From JABWAJ01 sp038323375 (GTDB lineage: Bacteria > Bacteroidota > Bacteroidia > Chitinophagales > Saprospiraceae), in the NCBI GenBank assembly GCA_038323375.1, contig JBBQGV010000013.1:1-64000 (forward strand): a stretch of 64,000 nucleotides of DNA, read 5' to 3'. Positions 25,870 to 35,387 of the stretch are shown one piece after another. The translations under genes were made by a program, and so were the position numbers. Numbering within the stretch: position 1 is the stretch's first letter; each line of letters begins with the position of its first letter. The notes below the pieces were generated by a model. It was given only the letters and a program-made list of their open reading frames with translations, was not told where the DNA came from and searched no databases.

Positions 25870-26466
25870 ATGTACCAAACCACTCAGTTTCTCGAAGATT
25901 TGCAAAGCCAAACCGAAGCATTGCTCCAGCAGGCAATCAGCGAATGGCAAATGTTGCCGCCCGCCGTGCTGGCAAAGCAACCCGCGCCCGGCCAATGGAG
26001 CGCTGCCCAGTGCCTCGAACACCTTAATCATTATAGCCGCTATTACCTGCCTGCGATTGAAAAAGCGATTGCGGCAGGTAATGGCAAGCGTTCTTCTGCA
26101 ACCTTTAGCGCTGGCTGGCTTGGCGCTTATTTCACAAAGTTGATGTTGCCACAGGCCAACGGCTCGCTGAAGTCGAAAATGCAGGCACCTAAAAATGCCG
26201 TACCTTCCCAGGCACCCGATCCCCTTGCTGTGCTCGCCGAATTTATTGACCACCAGGAAACTCTGCTCAAACTGCTCGATCAGGCCGCAACGGTAAACAT
26301 CGGTCGGTTGCGCGTTCCCATTTCCATCGCCCCCTGGATTCGCCTGAAACTGGGCGACACCTTTGCTTTTCTGATTGCACACCAGCAACGGCATGTGGTT
26401 CAAATGACGCGGGCGATTGAGGCGGCGCGGAATGCATTGCCGGCTGCGAATTTGCCAACTTTTTAA
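25870..26466 (+). CDS. DinB family (DfsB/YfiT-like) metalloprotein
   Basis: I choose the ATG before YQTTQFLEDLQ (198 residues). It is a four-helix-bundle protein with the metal-binding His pattern of the DinB superfamily: WSAAQCLEHLNHY (first His pair) and FAFLIAHQQRHVVQM (second His group). Members include thiol-dependent S-transferases; most are uncharacterised. Its stop overlaps, tail to tail, with the stop of the ferredoxin reductase gene by four bases. The 80 bp after the SDR gene hold an IR-like TCTTGG...CCAAGA. Confidence 0.85.
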   Translation: MYQTTQFLEDLQSQTEALLQQAISEWQMLPPAVLAKQPAPGQWSAAQCLEHLNHYSRYYLPAIEKAIAAGNGKRSSATFSAGWLGAYFTKLMLPQANGSLKSKMQAPKNAVPSQAPDPLAVLAEFIDHQETLLKLLDQAATVNIGRLRVPISIAPWIRLKLGDTFAFLIAHQQRHVVQMTRAIEAARNALPAANLPTF

Positions 26467-27467
26467 AACGCTTCCACCCCGTTCACCGTGGTATACTTAA
26501 AACTCAGCTTCTTGTCTGGGTAGATGTACTTGAAGGCCGACTGGCACATGAGGGTGGCTTCGTGGAACCCGCAGAGGATGAGTTTCAATTTACCCGGATA
26601 GGTATTGATGTCGCCGACGGCGTAAATGCCGGGCACATTGGTGCTGTAATCGAGGGTATTGACTTCGATGGCGTTTTTATCAATGTTCAAACCCCACTCA
26701 CCGATTGGACCCAATTTTGGCGACAAGCCAAAAAGCGGAATAAAATGGTCGGCAGGGTAAGCTTTGTCGCCTTCCGTATTGTGGCGAACAATTACATCGG
26801 TCAGTTTGCCATTGCCGTTAAGGCCCACCGCTTGCGAATCGGTCAGTAGGGAAATTTTTCCGGTGTGTACCAGTTCCAATACTTTTTCAACCGAATCGGG
26901 TGCGCCGCGAAACTCCTGACGGCGGTGAATCAGCGTCACCTTTCCGGCTACTTCAGCCAGGAAGATGGTCCAATCGAGTGCCGAATCCCCGCCTCCGGCA
27001 ATGACCACGCGTTTGTTGCGGTATACTTCTGGGTCTTTGATGATGTATTCGACGCCGTTGTCTTCAAATTGCGCTAAGTTGTCAATCGGCGGTTTGCGCG
27101 GTTCAAAACACCCCAAACCGCCGGCAATGGCAATCACCGGCGCTTCCATAACCGTCCCCCGGTTGGTGGTTACACGGAACAACTTCTCTTCCACGCGCTC
27201 CACCGTTTCTGCGCGCTCGCCCAGCGTAAAGCCGGGTTTGAACGGCTCAATTTGCGCCATCAGGTTATCTACCAATTCTCCGGCGAGGATGGTGGGGTAA
27301 CCCGGGATGTCGTAAATGGGCTTTTTTGGATAAATTTCGGTGAGTTGTCCGCCAGGGAGGCCCAGCGTATCAACAAGGTGGCAGCGCATTTTCAGCAGTC
27401 CTGCCTCAAAAACCGTGAACAACCCGACCGGGCCTGCTCCGATAATTAATAGGTCTGTACGAATCAT
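26463..27467 (-). CDS. Ferredoxin-NADP+ reductase, thioredoxin-reductase-like type (FNR2)
   Basis: From the ATG before IRTDLLIIGAGPVG the protein has 334 residues. It has the FAD motif GAGPVGLF, a CxxC-less redox region (PGGQLTEIYPKKPIYDIPG, diagnostic of FNR2 rather than thioredoxin reductase), the NADP motif AGGGDSALDW and the C-terminal GDINTYPGKLKLILCGFHEA. It transfers electrons between NADPH and ferredoxin/flavodoxin. Longer in-frame starts upstream (to 27635) add a non-conserved stretch and are rejected. It is transcribed divergently from relA/spoT across a 277-bp gap. Confidence 0.93.
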   Translation of the reverse strand: MIRTDLLIIGAGPVGLFTVFEAGLLKMRCHLVDTLGLPGGQLTEIYPKKPIYDIPGYPTILAGELVDNLMAQIEPFKPGFTLGERAETVERVEEKLFRVTTNRGTVMEAPVIAIAGGLGCFEPRKPPIDNLAQFEDNGVEYIIKDPEVYRNKRVVIAGGGDSALDWTIFLAEVAGKVTLIHRRQEFRGAPDSVEKVLELVHTGKISLLTDSQAVGLNGNGKLTDVIVRHNTEGDKAYPADHFIPLFGLSPKLGPIGEWGLNIDKNAIEVNTLDYSTNVPGIYAVGDINTYPGKLKLILCGFHEATLMCQSAFKYIYPDKKLSFKYTTVNGVEAF

Positions 27468-27744
27468 TTCTTGTTTGAACTCAAATTCGCGCCAAAGATA
27501 GCTTATGAATACAACACGTAGGAATGTTTTGTTTTTTAAACAACATTTTTTCATTAGCTTTGTATAAACTGAAAAGCAGCTTGTCAGGCATATTGTGCGT
27601 TTCAAGTATAAGGTTGTCTTCATCATACTTTCCACTCCCTGTTTTCAAGCTAAAGCAATAGCGGTACATTGAAGTAAAGCACATGCGGTGTGGAAAGCGT
27701 GTTCACAGCGGGAAATTGTCATACCATATATTATTGTTACAGCC

Positions 27745-29973
27745 ATGCCAGAGCTATTGGAAATTCAACAGGACGAGGAGAAAAAACTGATACAGGGGGC
27801 TTATCGGAAATTGCTGCGCACCATGCCGGCCGATATGGAAAAGCTGGACCGCAAAAATATTCGCATGGCTTATGAACTTGCCGTGGAAGCGCACAGCAAG
27901 CAACGCCGAAAATCGGGTGAACCTTATATCCTGCATCCAATTGCCGTTGCCAAAATCTGTGCGGAAGAAATTGGGCTGGGCCCAACCGCTATTATATGCG
28001 CGCTGCTGCACGACGTAGTGGAAGATACGGACGTAACCCTTACGGACATCAAAGAAAAATTTGGCGACCGCATCGCCAAAATGGTGGACGGGCTGACCAA
28101 ATTGGACGCCGCTTACACCACTGACAGCCACCAGGCCGAAAATTTCCGAAAAGTACTCAGCACCTTAGTAGAAGATGTGCGGATCGTGCTCATTAAAATG
28201 GCCGACCGCCTCCATAATATGCGCACCCTGGGATCTATGCCCCGGGAAAAGCAATTGAAAATCGCCGCCGAAACGAGTTTCATCTACGCGCCGCTGGCAC
28301 ACCGCTTAGGTCTTTACGCCGTCAAAACGGAATTTCTTGATCTTTGTATGAAAATTACGGATCCGGATACCTATCGGGACATTGCCCAAAAACTGAAGCA
28401 AACCAAACGCGGTCGAACAGACTACATCAACGAATTTACGGCACCGCTGATCACCCGCCTCGACTTGCTGGAAACGCCTTTTCGCATCATCGGCAGGCCC
28501 AAGTCCATTTTTTCCATCTGGAATAAAATCAAAGGCAAACAAGTTAAATTCGAAGAAATTTACGACCTCTTTGCCATCCGCATCATTTTAGACGCGCCGC
28601 CTGAAAAAGAAAAAATGGTTTGCTGGCAGGCTTATTCCATCGTTACCGACGTTTACCGGCCTATTCCGGAGCGCCTCAAAGACTGGATCACCTGGCCCAA
28701 GCTGAACGGATACGAATCGCTGCACACCACCGTGATGGGGAATGAAGGACGCTTTGTGGAAGTTCAGATTCGTACGGAGCGAATGGACGAAATCGCTGAA
28801 CGCGGGTATGCTGCACACTGGAAATACAAAGAAATCAAACAACAACAGGATACTTACGAACGCTGGCTCGACAGCGTCCGGGAAATGCTGGAGGATCCGA
28901 ACCTTGATGCAGTGGAGTTTTTGGGCGATTTTAAAGCCAATACCCTTTTTAGCGACGAAATTTACGTCTATACGCCCAAAGGCGACATGAAGGTGTTGCC
29001 AGCCGGCGCAACTGCGTTGGATTTTGCGTTCAGCATCCACTCTGATCTGGGGTACCATTGCTCCAGCGTTCGGGTAAACAACCGCATTGTGCCAATGGGG
29101 CACAAGCTGGAGAATGGCGATCGGTTGGAAGTCATCACCAATAAAAATCAACGGCCAAACGAAGATTGGCTGAAGATGGTCGTGACGGGCAAAGCGCGTT
29201 CGAAGATCCGGTCTTCTATGAAGGAAGAGCGGCGCCGACAGGGAGAAATTGGTCGGGAAGCGCTGACCCGCAAACTTAAAAACCTCAAGGTGGAATACGA
29301 ACCGGCTGTGGAATTGCTGGTTCGGCATTTTGAATTTGCCTCCCATATTGACCTGTACTTTGAAATTGCGATGGGGCGGCTGACCATTCCCAATATTTTT
29401 AAGCGTTTTCGGGTGGAAGGCACGAAATTGGTGGAATTGGAAAAAATTGTGCCCGAAAGCAATAAAGACGTGGACGACGGAAAACCGCCGAGGTCGTCTA
29501 AGAACCGGTACATCAACAAGCCCCGGCTGATGGTGAACGGTGAACTCGCCGACGAATACGATTTCAGTTTTGCCACCTGTTGCAATCCCTTGCCGGGAGA
29601 CGCTATTTTTGCTTATGTAACCCAAACTGCCGGACTGAAAATACACCGCATCAACTGCCCTAATGCCACCAATATGATGGTGAACTATGGCTACCGGGTG
29701 ATGAAGGCAGAATGGGTGGCCATTGGAAGTTCGCATTTTGTGGCTAACCTTAGAATAACGGGCATAGACAATGGCCCTGGCGTCATTGAGGTGCTCACCA
29801 AGAAGATCTCCTCTGATTTGAAGCTGAATATCCGTGCCTTTTCGATAAAAGGAGACCAGGGCTATTTTGAAGGAGAGGTCAGTTTGCTGGTCTCCAATGC
29901 AGATCAGCTCAATTCAGCCATTCAGGCGCTGAAAAGTTTGGAGAACGTTTCTTCGGTTCAACGATTCGAATAA
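27745..29973 (+). CDS. Bifunctional (p)ppGpp synthetase/hydrolase (RelA/SpoT homologue, Rsh)
   Basis: The 742-residue protein (ATG before PELLEIQQDEEK) has an HD hydrolase domain (LHDVVEDTDVT; HD and ED residues intact), a synthetase domain (YDLFAIRIIL; WPKLNGYESLHTTVMG), a TGS domain (YVYTPKGDMKVLPAGATALDFAFSIH), a conserved Cys/zinc-finger region (ATCCNPLPGD...) and a C-terminal ACT/RRM domain. Both catalytic halves look functional, so it should both make and degrade the alarmone in the stringent response. The stop is followed after three bases by a dispersed repeat. Confidence 0.95.
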   Translation: MPELLEIQQDEEKKLIQGAYRKLLRTMPADMEKLDRKNIRMAYELAVEAHSKQRRKSGEPYILHPIAVAKICAEEIGLGPTAIICALLHDVVEDTDVTLTDIKEKFGDRIAKMVDGLTKLDAAYTTDSHQAENFRKVLSTLVEDVRIVLIKMADRLHNMRTLGSMPREKQLKIAAETSFIYAPLAHRLGLYAVKTEFLDLCMKITDPDTYRDIAQKLKQTKRGRTDYINEFTAPLITRLDLLETPFRIIGRPKSIFSIWNKIKGKQVKFEEIYDLFAIRIILDAPPEKEKMVCWQAYSIVTDVYRPIPERLKDWITWPKLNGYESLHTTVMGNEGRFVEVQIRTERMDEIAERGYAAHWKYKEIKQQQDTYERWLDSVREMLEDPNLDAVEFLGDFKANTLFSDEIYVYTPKGDMKVLPAGATALDFAFSIHSDLGYHCSSVRVNNRIVPMGHKLENGDRLEVITNKNQRPNEDWLKMVVTGKARSKIRSSMKEERRRQGEIGREALTRKLKNLKVEYEPAVELLVRHFEFASHIDLYFEIAMGRLTIPNIFKRFRVEGTKLVELEKIVPESNKDVDDGKPPRSSKNRYINKPRLMVNGELADEYDFSFATCCNPLPGDAIFAYVTQTAGLKIHRINCPNATNMMVNYGYRVMKAEWVAIGSSHFVANLRITGIDNGPGVIEVLTKKISSDLKLNIRAFSIKGDQGYFEGEVSLLVSNADQLNSAIQALKSLENVSSVQRFE

Positions 29974-29976
29974 TTG

Positions 29977-30118
29977 GTGTCTGTCTTTATAGTCCGATAG
30001 CTGCGTTACGATCGGCTCCAAAAACGGTCATTTACGCGAGTAGACTCCCATTTTTGGGGTCTTCGCGTGCCTTGCTCTCGAACACTAAAGAACAGACACG
30101 AGACTGAATGGACGGACA
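29977..30118 (-). repeat. Dispersed hairpin repeat, copy B (reversed)
   Basis: About 142 bp beginning GTGTCTGTCTTTATAGTCCGATA; the reverse complement aligns with copy A over its full length with scattered differences. The central stem is less perfect here (GGCTCCAAAAA / TTTTTGGGGTC), suggesting decay. It starts three bases after the RelA/SpoT stop and could act as its transcription terminator. Confidence 0.75.
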
Positions 30119-30569
30119 ATAATTAAACTAAGCAAAAAAAAATACATACCGTTTCCTTCTGTGGAGCTACCGTTCCGTAAAAATTTCGGATTTTGATGCC
30201 AAAACAGGCAAAAATGATCAAACAGGGCTTGGATAATTCAAAAGTCTGCCGTATTATTGCATTGTGATTAAGAGAAAAGAGATCAACTTTCCGGTACATC
30301 TCTATAACTTCTTCTAATCACACGTTTGACGACAATACCCTTAAAGATTAAATGATACTCCGCACACATATCCCAGTATGTGTTTCTGCTACTTACTTTG
30401 ATAACACTTCCCGTGTACTGCTCAGAGCATCCTGCTCTCGTGCGTTTCCATTTATTTTGTATTTCGTTTAGAGATTTTGCTGACTAACGTATTTGGCTTA
30501 ACGCCACTTGAACGAGTCATACCCTGTGATCGAAACGACAGATTTATCCAACTTCAAAAATGGTTGCGC
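30119..30569. other. Leader region of the beta-helix protein gene
   Basis: This AT-rich gap has no recognisable gene. It contains two small perfect stem-loops, ACACATA-TCCCAG-TATGTGT (about 30362-30382) and AGAGCA-TCC-TGCTCT (about 30424-30438), just before the start of the next gene. A TTTG-rich segment (TATTTTGTATTTCG) may hold the promoter. An upstream TTG at 30477 would extend the protein by 31 codons of unlikely sequence. Confidence 0.4.
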
Positions 30570-31586
30570 GTGAAAAGAGTATCATTACTTACCGTATGTC
30601 TGATGGTTGTGTTCCTACAAGCGAATGCAAGAGTAATCTTCGTGAAAGCTGTCGCCAATGGCAATGGCGCCTCCTGGTCGAATGCTTTCGGTGATTTACA
30701 GCAAGCGCTGAAATCAGCAAAAGCAGGCGATGAAATCTGGGTAGCAGCCGGAGTTTATACCCCTACGAAAAGCAACGACCGTATGGTTGCTTTCTCGATC
30801 CCAAGCGGTGTTAAAATGGTTGGCGGTTTTGCCGGCAATGAAACGGCGCTCCAGCAGCGCAATATCCAGGCCAACCCAACCACGTTGAGCGGCGAAATCG
30901 GCACCATCTCTCAGGAAGACAATTCTTACACCGTTATCTATACGCGCCACGCTGGCAGCGATACTGAAATTGACGGTTTTATCATCAGTGGCGGACATGC
31001 GAACGGCATTGGCAACATCGGTGATATGAAAGTTTGCGGCGGCGCATGGTTCAACGATGGCTCGAATGGCGAATCTTCTCCGGTTGTTCGCAACTGCATT
31101 TTCCAGGATAATGTAGCCCGCAACGGCGGTGCCATCTACAACTTCGCTAAAAACGGCGTTTGCAACCCAATGATTGAAAATTGCCTGTTCGCTGGCAACA
31201 GCGCTGACCTTGACGGCGGCGCGATCTTCAACGACGGCAACTCAGGCGTTTGCAACCCGGTCATTGACAATTGCAACTTCACACGCAATGCCGCCACTTA
31301 CGGCGCTTGCATCCTGAATGTAGGCAAAAACGGCCAGTGCCGCCCACTGATCAACGAAAGCGCTTTCACCAACAATACTTCTTTAGTTCGCGGTAGCGTT
31401 GTTTACAACCACCGGGAGCAAGGTTCGAACTGCGAAGCAACGATGACTTCCTGCCGCACGGATGACAACGATTCGATGGTTGGCAAAGAAGTAAGCAACA
31501 CGCTGAACGGCGAAAACAGCAATTTAGAAGCAAAAAAGACCGGCAAAACTTCGGGCATCCGGGTAATTGTTACGGGTAAGAACTAA
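30570..31586 (+). CDS. Secreted right-handed beta-helix (pectate-lyase-like) protein
   Basis: The GTG start gives a clean signal peptide (VKRVSLLTVCLMVVFLQANA). No ATG lies nearby. After it comes the typical opening of chlamydial-polymorphic/pectate-lyase-like proteins in Bacteroidota: VKAVANGNGASWSNAFGDLQQAL and GDEIWVAAGVYTPT, then DGFIISGGHANG and at least four repeated rungs of the form NPxIxNCxFxxNxAxxGGAIxN (about residues 170-310). The protein has 338 residues and lacks a T9SS sorting domain; the tail is short and charged (TGKTSGIRVIVTGKN). It may be a surface or periplasmic carbohydrate-binding protein; no catalytic residues are evident. A strong terminator follows. Confidence 0.85.
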   Translation: MKRVSLLTVCLMVVFLQANARVIFVKAVANGNGASWSNAFGDLQQALKSAKAGDEIWVAAGVYTPTKSNDRMVAFSIPSGVKMVGGFAGNETALQQRNIQANPTTLSGEIGTISQEDNSYTVIYTRHAGSDTEIDGFIISGGHANGIGNIGDMKVCGGAWFNDGSNGESSPVVRNCIFQDNVARNGGAIYNFAKNGVCNPMIENCLFAGNSADLDGGAIFNDGNSGVCNPVIDNCNFTRNAATYGACILNVGKNGQCRPLINESAFTNNTSLVRGSVVYNHREQGSNCEATMTSCRTDDNDSMVGKEVSNTLNGENSNLEAKKTGKTSGIRVIVTGKN

Positions 31587-31627
31587 TTCAAACTGTAATT
31601 TTTTTTCCACGCACCATATTTTAGTAA

Positions 31628-31669
31628 GAAGCCGGACTGGGAGTTTCCCAATCCGGCTTCTTTCATTTT
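31628..31669 (+). terminator. Rho-independent terminator
   Basis: A 15-bp stem (GAAGCCGGACTGGGA / TCCCAATCCGGCTTC, one mismatch) with a 3-base loop is followed by TTTCATTTT. It closes the beta-helix gene, 40 bp after its stop. Confidence 0.85.
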
Positions 31670-31719
31670 GTACATTTGCTCCTGCAAGCATCTTTTTCAT
31701 CAATCAATAAGACAACAGT

Positions 31720-32901
31720 ATGCACAAGGAGCTGAAGCCGGAAACCCAGGCAATTCGCATTCAAACCCGGCGTACTGCGGAAATGGAGCATTCCACCCCA
31801 CTTTTTCTGACCTCCGGCTTCTGTTACGATGCAGCAGAAGATATGGCGGCTGCGTTTGCAGATGATACGCTGGATGTCAATATTTACAGCCGTTTTTCCA
31901 ATCCGAATGTGGATGAATTTATCCGAAAAGTCTGCGCTTTAGAAGGGGCAGACGACGGCATTGCGACCGGAACGGGCATGGCGGCCATTTTTTCTACCTT
32001 CATGACCTTCCTGGGGCAAGGCGACCATATCCTGTCGGCCTCGGCTGTATTTGGATCTACACACACCATTTTGACCAAATACCTGCCAAAATGGGGCGTT
32101 GAGTCTACTTATTTTGACATGACCAAGCCGGAAACCATTGAAAACCTAATTCGTCCCAATACTCGTATGTTGTATTTGGAAACCCCATCAAATCCGGGAT
32201 TGGACATCATGGATCTGGAGTTTGCCGGTCAGTTGTGCCGTCGCCACGGTATCCTGTTTGTGGTGGACAACTGCTTCGCAACCCCCGTTTGTCAGCAACC
32301 CATTCGCTACGGCGCTGACCTCGTCATTCATTCCGCGACTAAATGGATGGATGGGCAGGGCAGGGTGCTGGGCGGCGTGGTGGTTGGGCGGCAGGAGCTG
32401 ATTCACCAACTCTATCTCTTTGTGCGGAACACCGGGCCTTCTTTGAGTCCTTTTAACGCCTGGGTTTTGAGCAAAAGCCTGGAAACGCTGTACATCAGGA
32501 TGGAAAGACACGCAAAAAATGCCTTGGAACTTGCGCAAGCACTAACCAAAAACCCGAATTTAGTCCACGTAAAATACCCCTTTTTAGAAAGCCACCCGCA
32601 GCACGGAATTGCCCGGAAGCAGATGTTGGATGGGGGCGGCATTGTTGTATTTGAAGTAGCCGGCGGCATTGAACGCGGGCGTCGTTTTCTCAATGCGATC
32701 CAAATGATTTCAATGACCAATAACCTTGGCGACAGCCGGAGCATTGCATCGCACCCGGCGTCTACCACGCATTCCAAACTCAGCGAAGCAGAACAACAGG
32801 CGGTAGGGATTACCCCCGGGTTGATTCGCATTTCAGTTGGGTTGGAAGCAGCTTCAGATATCATTCAGGACATCGAACAAGCGCTAACCAATTCGGAATA
32901 G
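31720..32901 (+). CDS. metZ: Cys/Met metabolism PLP enzyme, O-succinylhomoserine sulfhydrylase-like (MetZ)
   Basis: The 393-residue protein belongs to the cystathionine gamma-synthase family: NIYSRFSNPNVDEFI (substrate/PLP phosphate contacts from the neighbouring subunit), TGTGMAAI, YLETPSNPGLDIMDL, DNCFATPV and the PLP-lysine motif HSATKWMDGQGRVLGG. The DGQGR tail after the lysine is the MetZ pattern, so direct sulfhydrylation of an activated homoserine to homocysteine is most likely. O-acetylhomoserine as substrate cannot be excluded. The gene is monocistronic and lies between a terminator and a T9SS protein gene. Confidence 0.85.
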   Translation: MHKELKPETQAIRIQTRRTAEMEHSTPLFLTSGFCYDAAEDMAAAFADDTLDVNIYSRFSNPNVDEFIRKVCALEGADDGIATGTGMAAIFSTFMTFLGQGDHILSASAVFGSTHTILTKYLPKWGVESTYFDMTKPETIENLIRPNTRMLYLETPSNPGLDIMDLEFAGQLCRRHGILFVVDNCFATPVCQQPIRYGADLVIHSATKWMDGQGRVLGGVVVGRQELIHQLYLFVRNTGPSLSPFNAWVLSKSLETLYIRMERHAKNALELAQALTKNPNLVHVKYPFLESHPQHGIARKQMLDGGGIVVFEVAGGIERGRRFLNAIQMISMTNNLGDSRSIASHPASTTHSKLSEAEQQAVGITPGLIRISVGLEAASDIIQDIEQALTNSE

Positions 32902-32951
32902 CGGATAAACGAATGTGTGTTTGTTTTTATAACTGTATTAAAATCAACATT

Positions 32952-35159
32952 ATGAGAAGGAAATTTACTTTGATTTTTACAATGCTAATGATTTTGGGAG
33001 CGGGCAGCCTTCGTGCGCAATTAGCTCCCGGCAGTATCGCGCCCAACTTTACCGGAACCGATATCCTCGGCGAAACCTGGACCCTTTACGATGCACTGGA
33101 TCAAGGCAAAACCGCCATTATCGAGATTGTCTCCACCCAGGATGACGAGAGTTGGAACTACCACTCTCTCCAGACGCTGCAAAATCTCTATGCTGCCTAT
33201 GGCCCCACAGGCACGGACGAAATGGTCGTATTTCTTATAGAGGGCGACGCCGATACCAACACCGACTGCCTTTTTGGAGCGCCAGGCTGTGTTGGAGGCA
33301 CGATCGGCGATTGGGTGACCGGCACACTTTACCCAATCATTGACGATGCCTCTATTGCAGAAACTTATGAAATCAGCAGTTTTCCAACGATTTATCACAT
33401 CTGTGCGAACCGCATTGTCAATGAAATCGGCCAAGTGACGAGCGTCCCTGAAATTTATGGATTCAATAGTTTTTGCGAACCCGTCAATGGCAGCAACAAT
33501 GCTTCAATACTGGCTTACAATGGCTTCGAAGGCATTTTTTGCCAGGAAGCTACGTTCGCTCCGTCTGCTTTGTTTCAAAACATGGGCGCGGACGAAATCA
33601 CCTCTGCCAGCTTTGCTTTGTCTATTGATGGTGCGCCATTTACCGAAAAAAACTGGGTAGGCTCGCTGAATACCTACCAACTTGGAACGATCACTTTTGA
33701 AGAAATAACCCTCAGTTCTTCCACCAACTTCAGCATCAGCGTCACTTCTGTAAATGGTGTTGCGGATGATGATGCGGGCAATAACTTGGTTACTGCACAG
33801 GTTTCACTGGCGATTGACGTCAATAACACCCTTGTAACCTTAGAATATACAACGGATGATTATCCGGAAGAATCTTATTGGGAACTGTTAGACGCCAACG
33901 ACCAGATACTCTATTCTGGTGGAAACCCGGGGATTTTCACTGGCCAGGACGGATCGGATATCTATGTTGAAAATACGGCGTACACCTTAGAATTGGCTCT
34001 TCCTTCCGATGGATGCTACCGCTTTGTAACCTATGACCGTTTTGGCGATGGCATGTGTTGCCAGTATGGCGACGGGAGTTATGTGCTCCGCGATGCAGCA
34101 GGAACGGTCATGTTCTCCGGCGGTGAATTTGAATTTATTGCAGAACATCCGTTTGAAGTGAAAAATGCAAGTCCGGTTGTGAACAACGCCCGCATTGCGG
34201 TGTACGAAGGAGAAAGGGGGGAATACTGTCAGGTGCTGACGTTTACGCCGAATTTGGTGGTTCAAAATTTAGGCAGCAACGAAATTACTGCCCTCACGAT
34301 TGAAGTGACGGGCGCAGGCTCCGTGCAAACCTTTGAGTGGACCGGCAACCTTGCTTCCTCGAATTATGAATTAATTTCGCTGGATGAATTGGTCTTGTCC
34401 GGCGCTGCCGACCTGACCTTCACCATCACTGAAGTGAACGGCGAAGCAGATGACTATGCTTTTGGAAATCAATACGGTGTGCCGCTGGTACGCGTCCCCG
34501 GTACGGAGTACCAAACGGTGAGCGTGCGCATTGTGACCGATGAGTATGGCTATGAAACCTATTGGCAGATCACCGATGACGCCGGCACTGTAATTGCAGA
34601 AGGCGGCAATGAACTGGTAGGCCCCGATGGCGGCGGTTTGCGGGTTGCCAGTGCAGGGGATCCCGGTGCTTACGGGCAGTTCGAAACAATTGACGTGCAG
34701 GTAGATTTACCGGCTGAAGGCTGCTATAATTTCCTGATTGTAGATGATTATGGCGATGGGATTTGCTGCGAATACGGCGACGGCTTGTTCCGCGTCAGCG
34801 ATCAGGATAACGTCGTGGTCGCGACGGGCGATGTATTTGATGATTTTCTCCTCACTGCATTTGAAGTAGAGGTCATCGTGGGGGTCAAAGAATTTAAAGA
34901 ACTGGGCGATCTGATGCTGTTCCCGAACCCGGTTCGCGACGAATTGATGCTGAATTTCGACCTGACAACACCTACTACCCTGCAACTGAGCGTTCGGAAT
35001 GCCCTGGGGCAGTTGGTTCAAACCGTGGCAACTGATGATTTTACTGCCGGAAAACATACCCTGCGCATTCCGGTTTCTACCCTGAGCGACGGGGTTTACC
35101 TGCTGACTTTCAGCAACGGTGCGCAGGCGACGAGTAGGAGGTTTGTGGTGCAGCATTAA
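32952..35159 (+). CDS. T9SS-exported protein with thioredoxin-like head and two duplicated modules
   Basis: Signal peptide MRRKFTLIFTMLMILGAGSLRAQ, then a redoxin-like domain (APNFTGTDILGETWTLYDAL; about residues 20-170) that lacks a CxxC at the usual site but has CLFGAPGCVGG. Two homologous modules of about 210 residues follow (each: FCQEATF or YCQVLTF, EITSASF/EITALTI, then GDGMCCQYGDGSYVL or GDGICCEYGDGLFRV). A type A sorting domain ends it (LMLFPNPVRDEL ... LSDGVYLLTFSNG ... RRFVVQH). The paired Cys in the G-D-G-x-C-C loop suggest disulphide-stabilised beta modules. It is 735 residues, secreted by T9SS and probably attached to the surface. Function unknown. Confidence 0.85.
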   Translation: MRRKFTLIFTMLMILGAGSLRAQLAPGSIAPNFTGTDILGETWTLYDALDQGKTAIIEIVSTQDDESWNYHSLQTLQNLYAAYGPTGTDEMVVFLIEGDADTNTDCLFGAPGCVGGTIGDWVTGTLYPIIDDASIAETYEISSFPTIYHICANRIVNEIGQVTSVPEIYGFNSFCEPVNGSNNASILAYNGFEGIFCQEATFAPSALFQNMGADEITSASFALSIDGAPFTEKNWVGSLNTYQLGTITFEEITLSSSTNFSISVTSVNGVADDDAGNNLVTAQVSLAIDVNNTLVTLEYTTDDYPEESYWELLDANDQILYSGGNPGIFTGQDGSDIYVENTAYTLELALPSDGCYRFVTYDRFGDGMCCQYGDGSYVLRDAAGTVMFSGGEFEFIAEHPFEVKNASPVVNNARIAVYEGERGEYCQVLTFTPNLVVQNLGSNEITALTIEVTGAGSVQTFEWTGNLASSNYELISLDELVLSGAADLTFTITEVNGEADDYAFGNQYGVPLVRVPGTEYQTVSVRIVTDEYGYETYWQITDDAGTVIAEGGNELVGPDGGGLRVASAGDPGAYGQFETIDVQVDLPAEGCYNFLIVDDYGDGICCEYGDGLFRVSDQDNVVVATGDVFDDFLLTAFEVEVIVGVKEFKELGDLMLFPNPVRDELMLNFDLTTPTTLQLSVRNALGQLVQTVATDDFTAGKHTLRIPVSTLSDGVYLLTFSNGAQATSRRFVVQH

Positions 35160-35198
35160 TGCCGCAACAAGTCTATTGAATGAACCGGATTAGCATGC

Positions 35199-35239
35199 CC
35201 GTAGGTACGCAATGTTGACGCTATATTGCGTACCTACGG
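35199..35239. repeat. Perfect 15-bp inverted repeat (CCGTAGGTACGCAAT)
   Basis: Two exactly complementary 15-mers flank an 11-base loop, 40 bp behind the T9SS gene. No T-run follows, so it is either a Rho-assisted stabiliser or a REP-type mobile palindrome. The rest of the gap to 35388 shows nothing else. Confidence 0.7.
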
Positions 35240-35387
35240 CACGTTGATCCATCCCAAATGCTTCGTTTGTACCGGCATTAGATCTCTACAGTACGAGGCT
35301 CAAAAAATTCTGATGTCTCCTGTTTCTAACACATCACCACGCACAAAACTTAGCGGTGAAATAAGATGAACCACAAATTTCGGGGGG

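Noticed and set aside
28588..29736. 382-codon open frame on the minus strand
   Set aside because: Antisense to the RelA/SpoT catalytic and TGS regions; rich in His, Phe and Arg as expected for a shadow of a coding strand.
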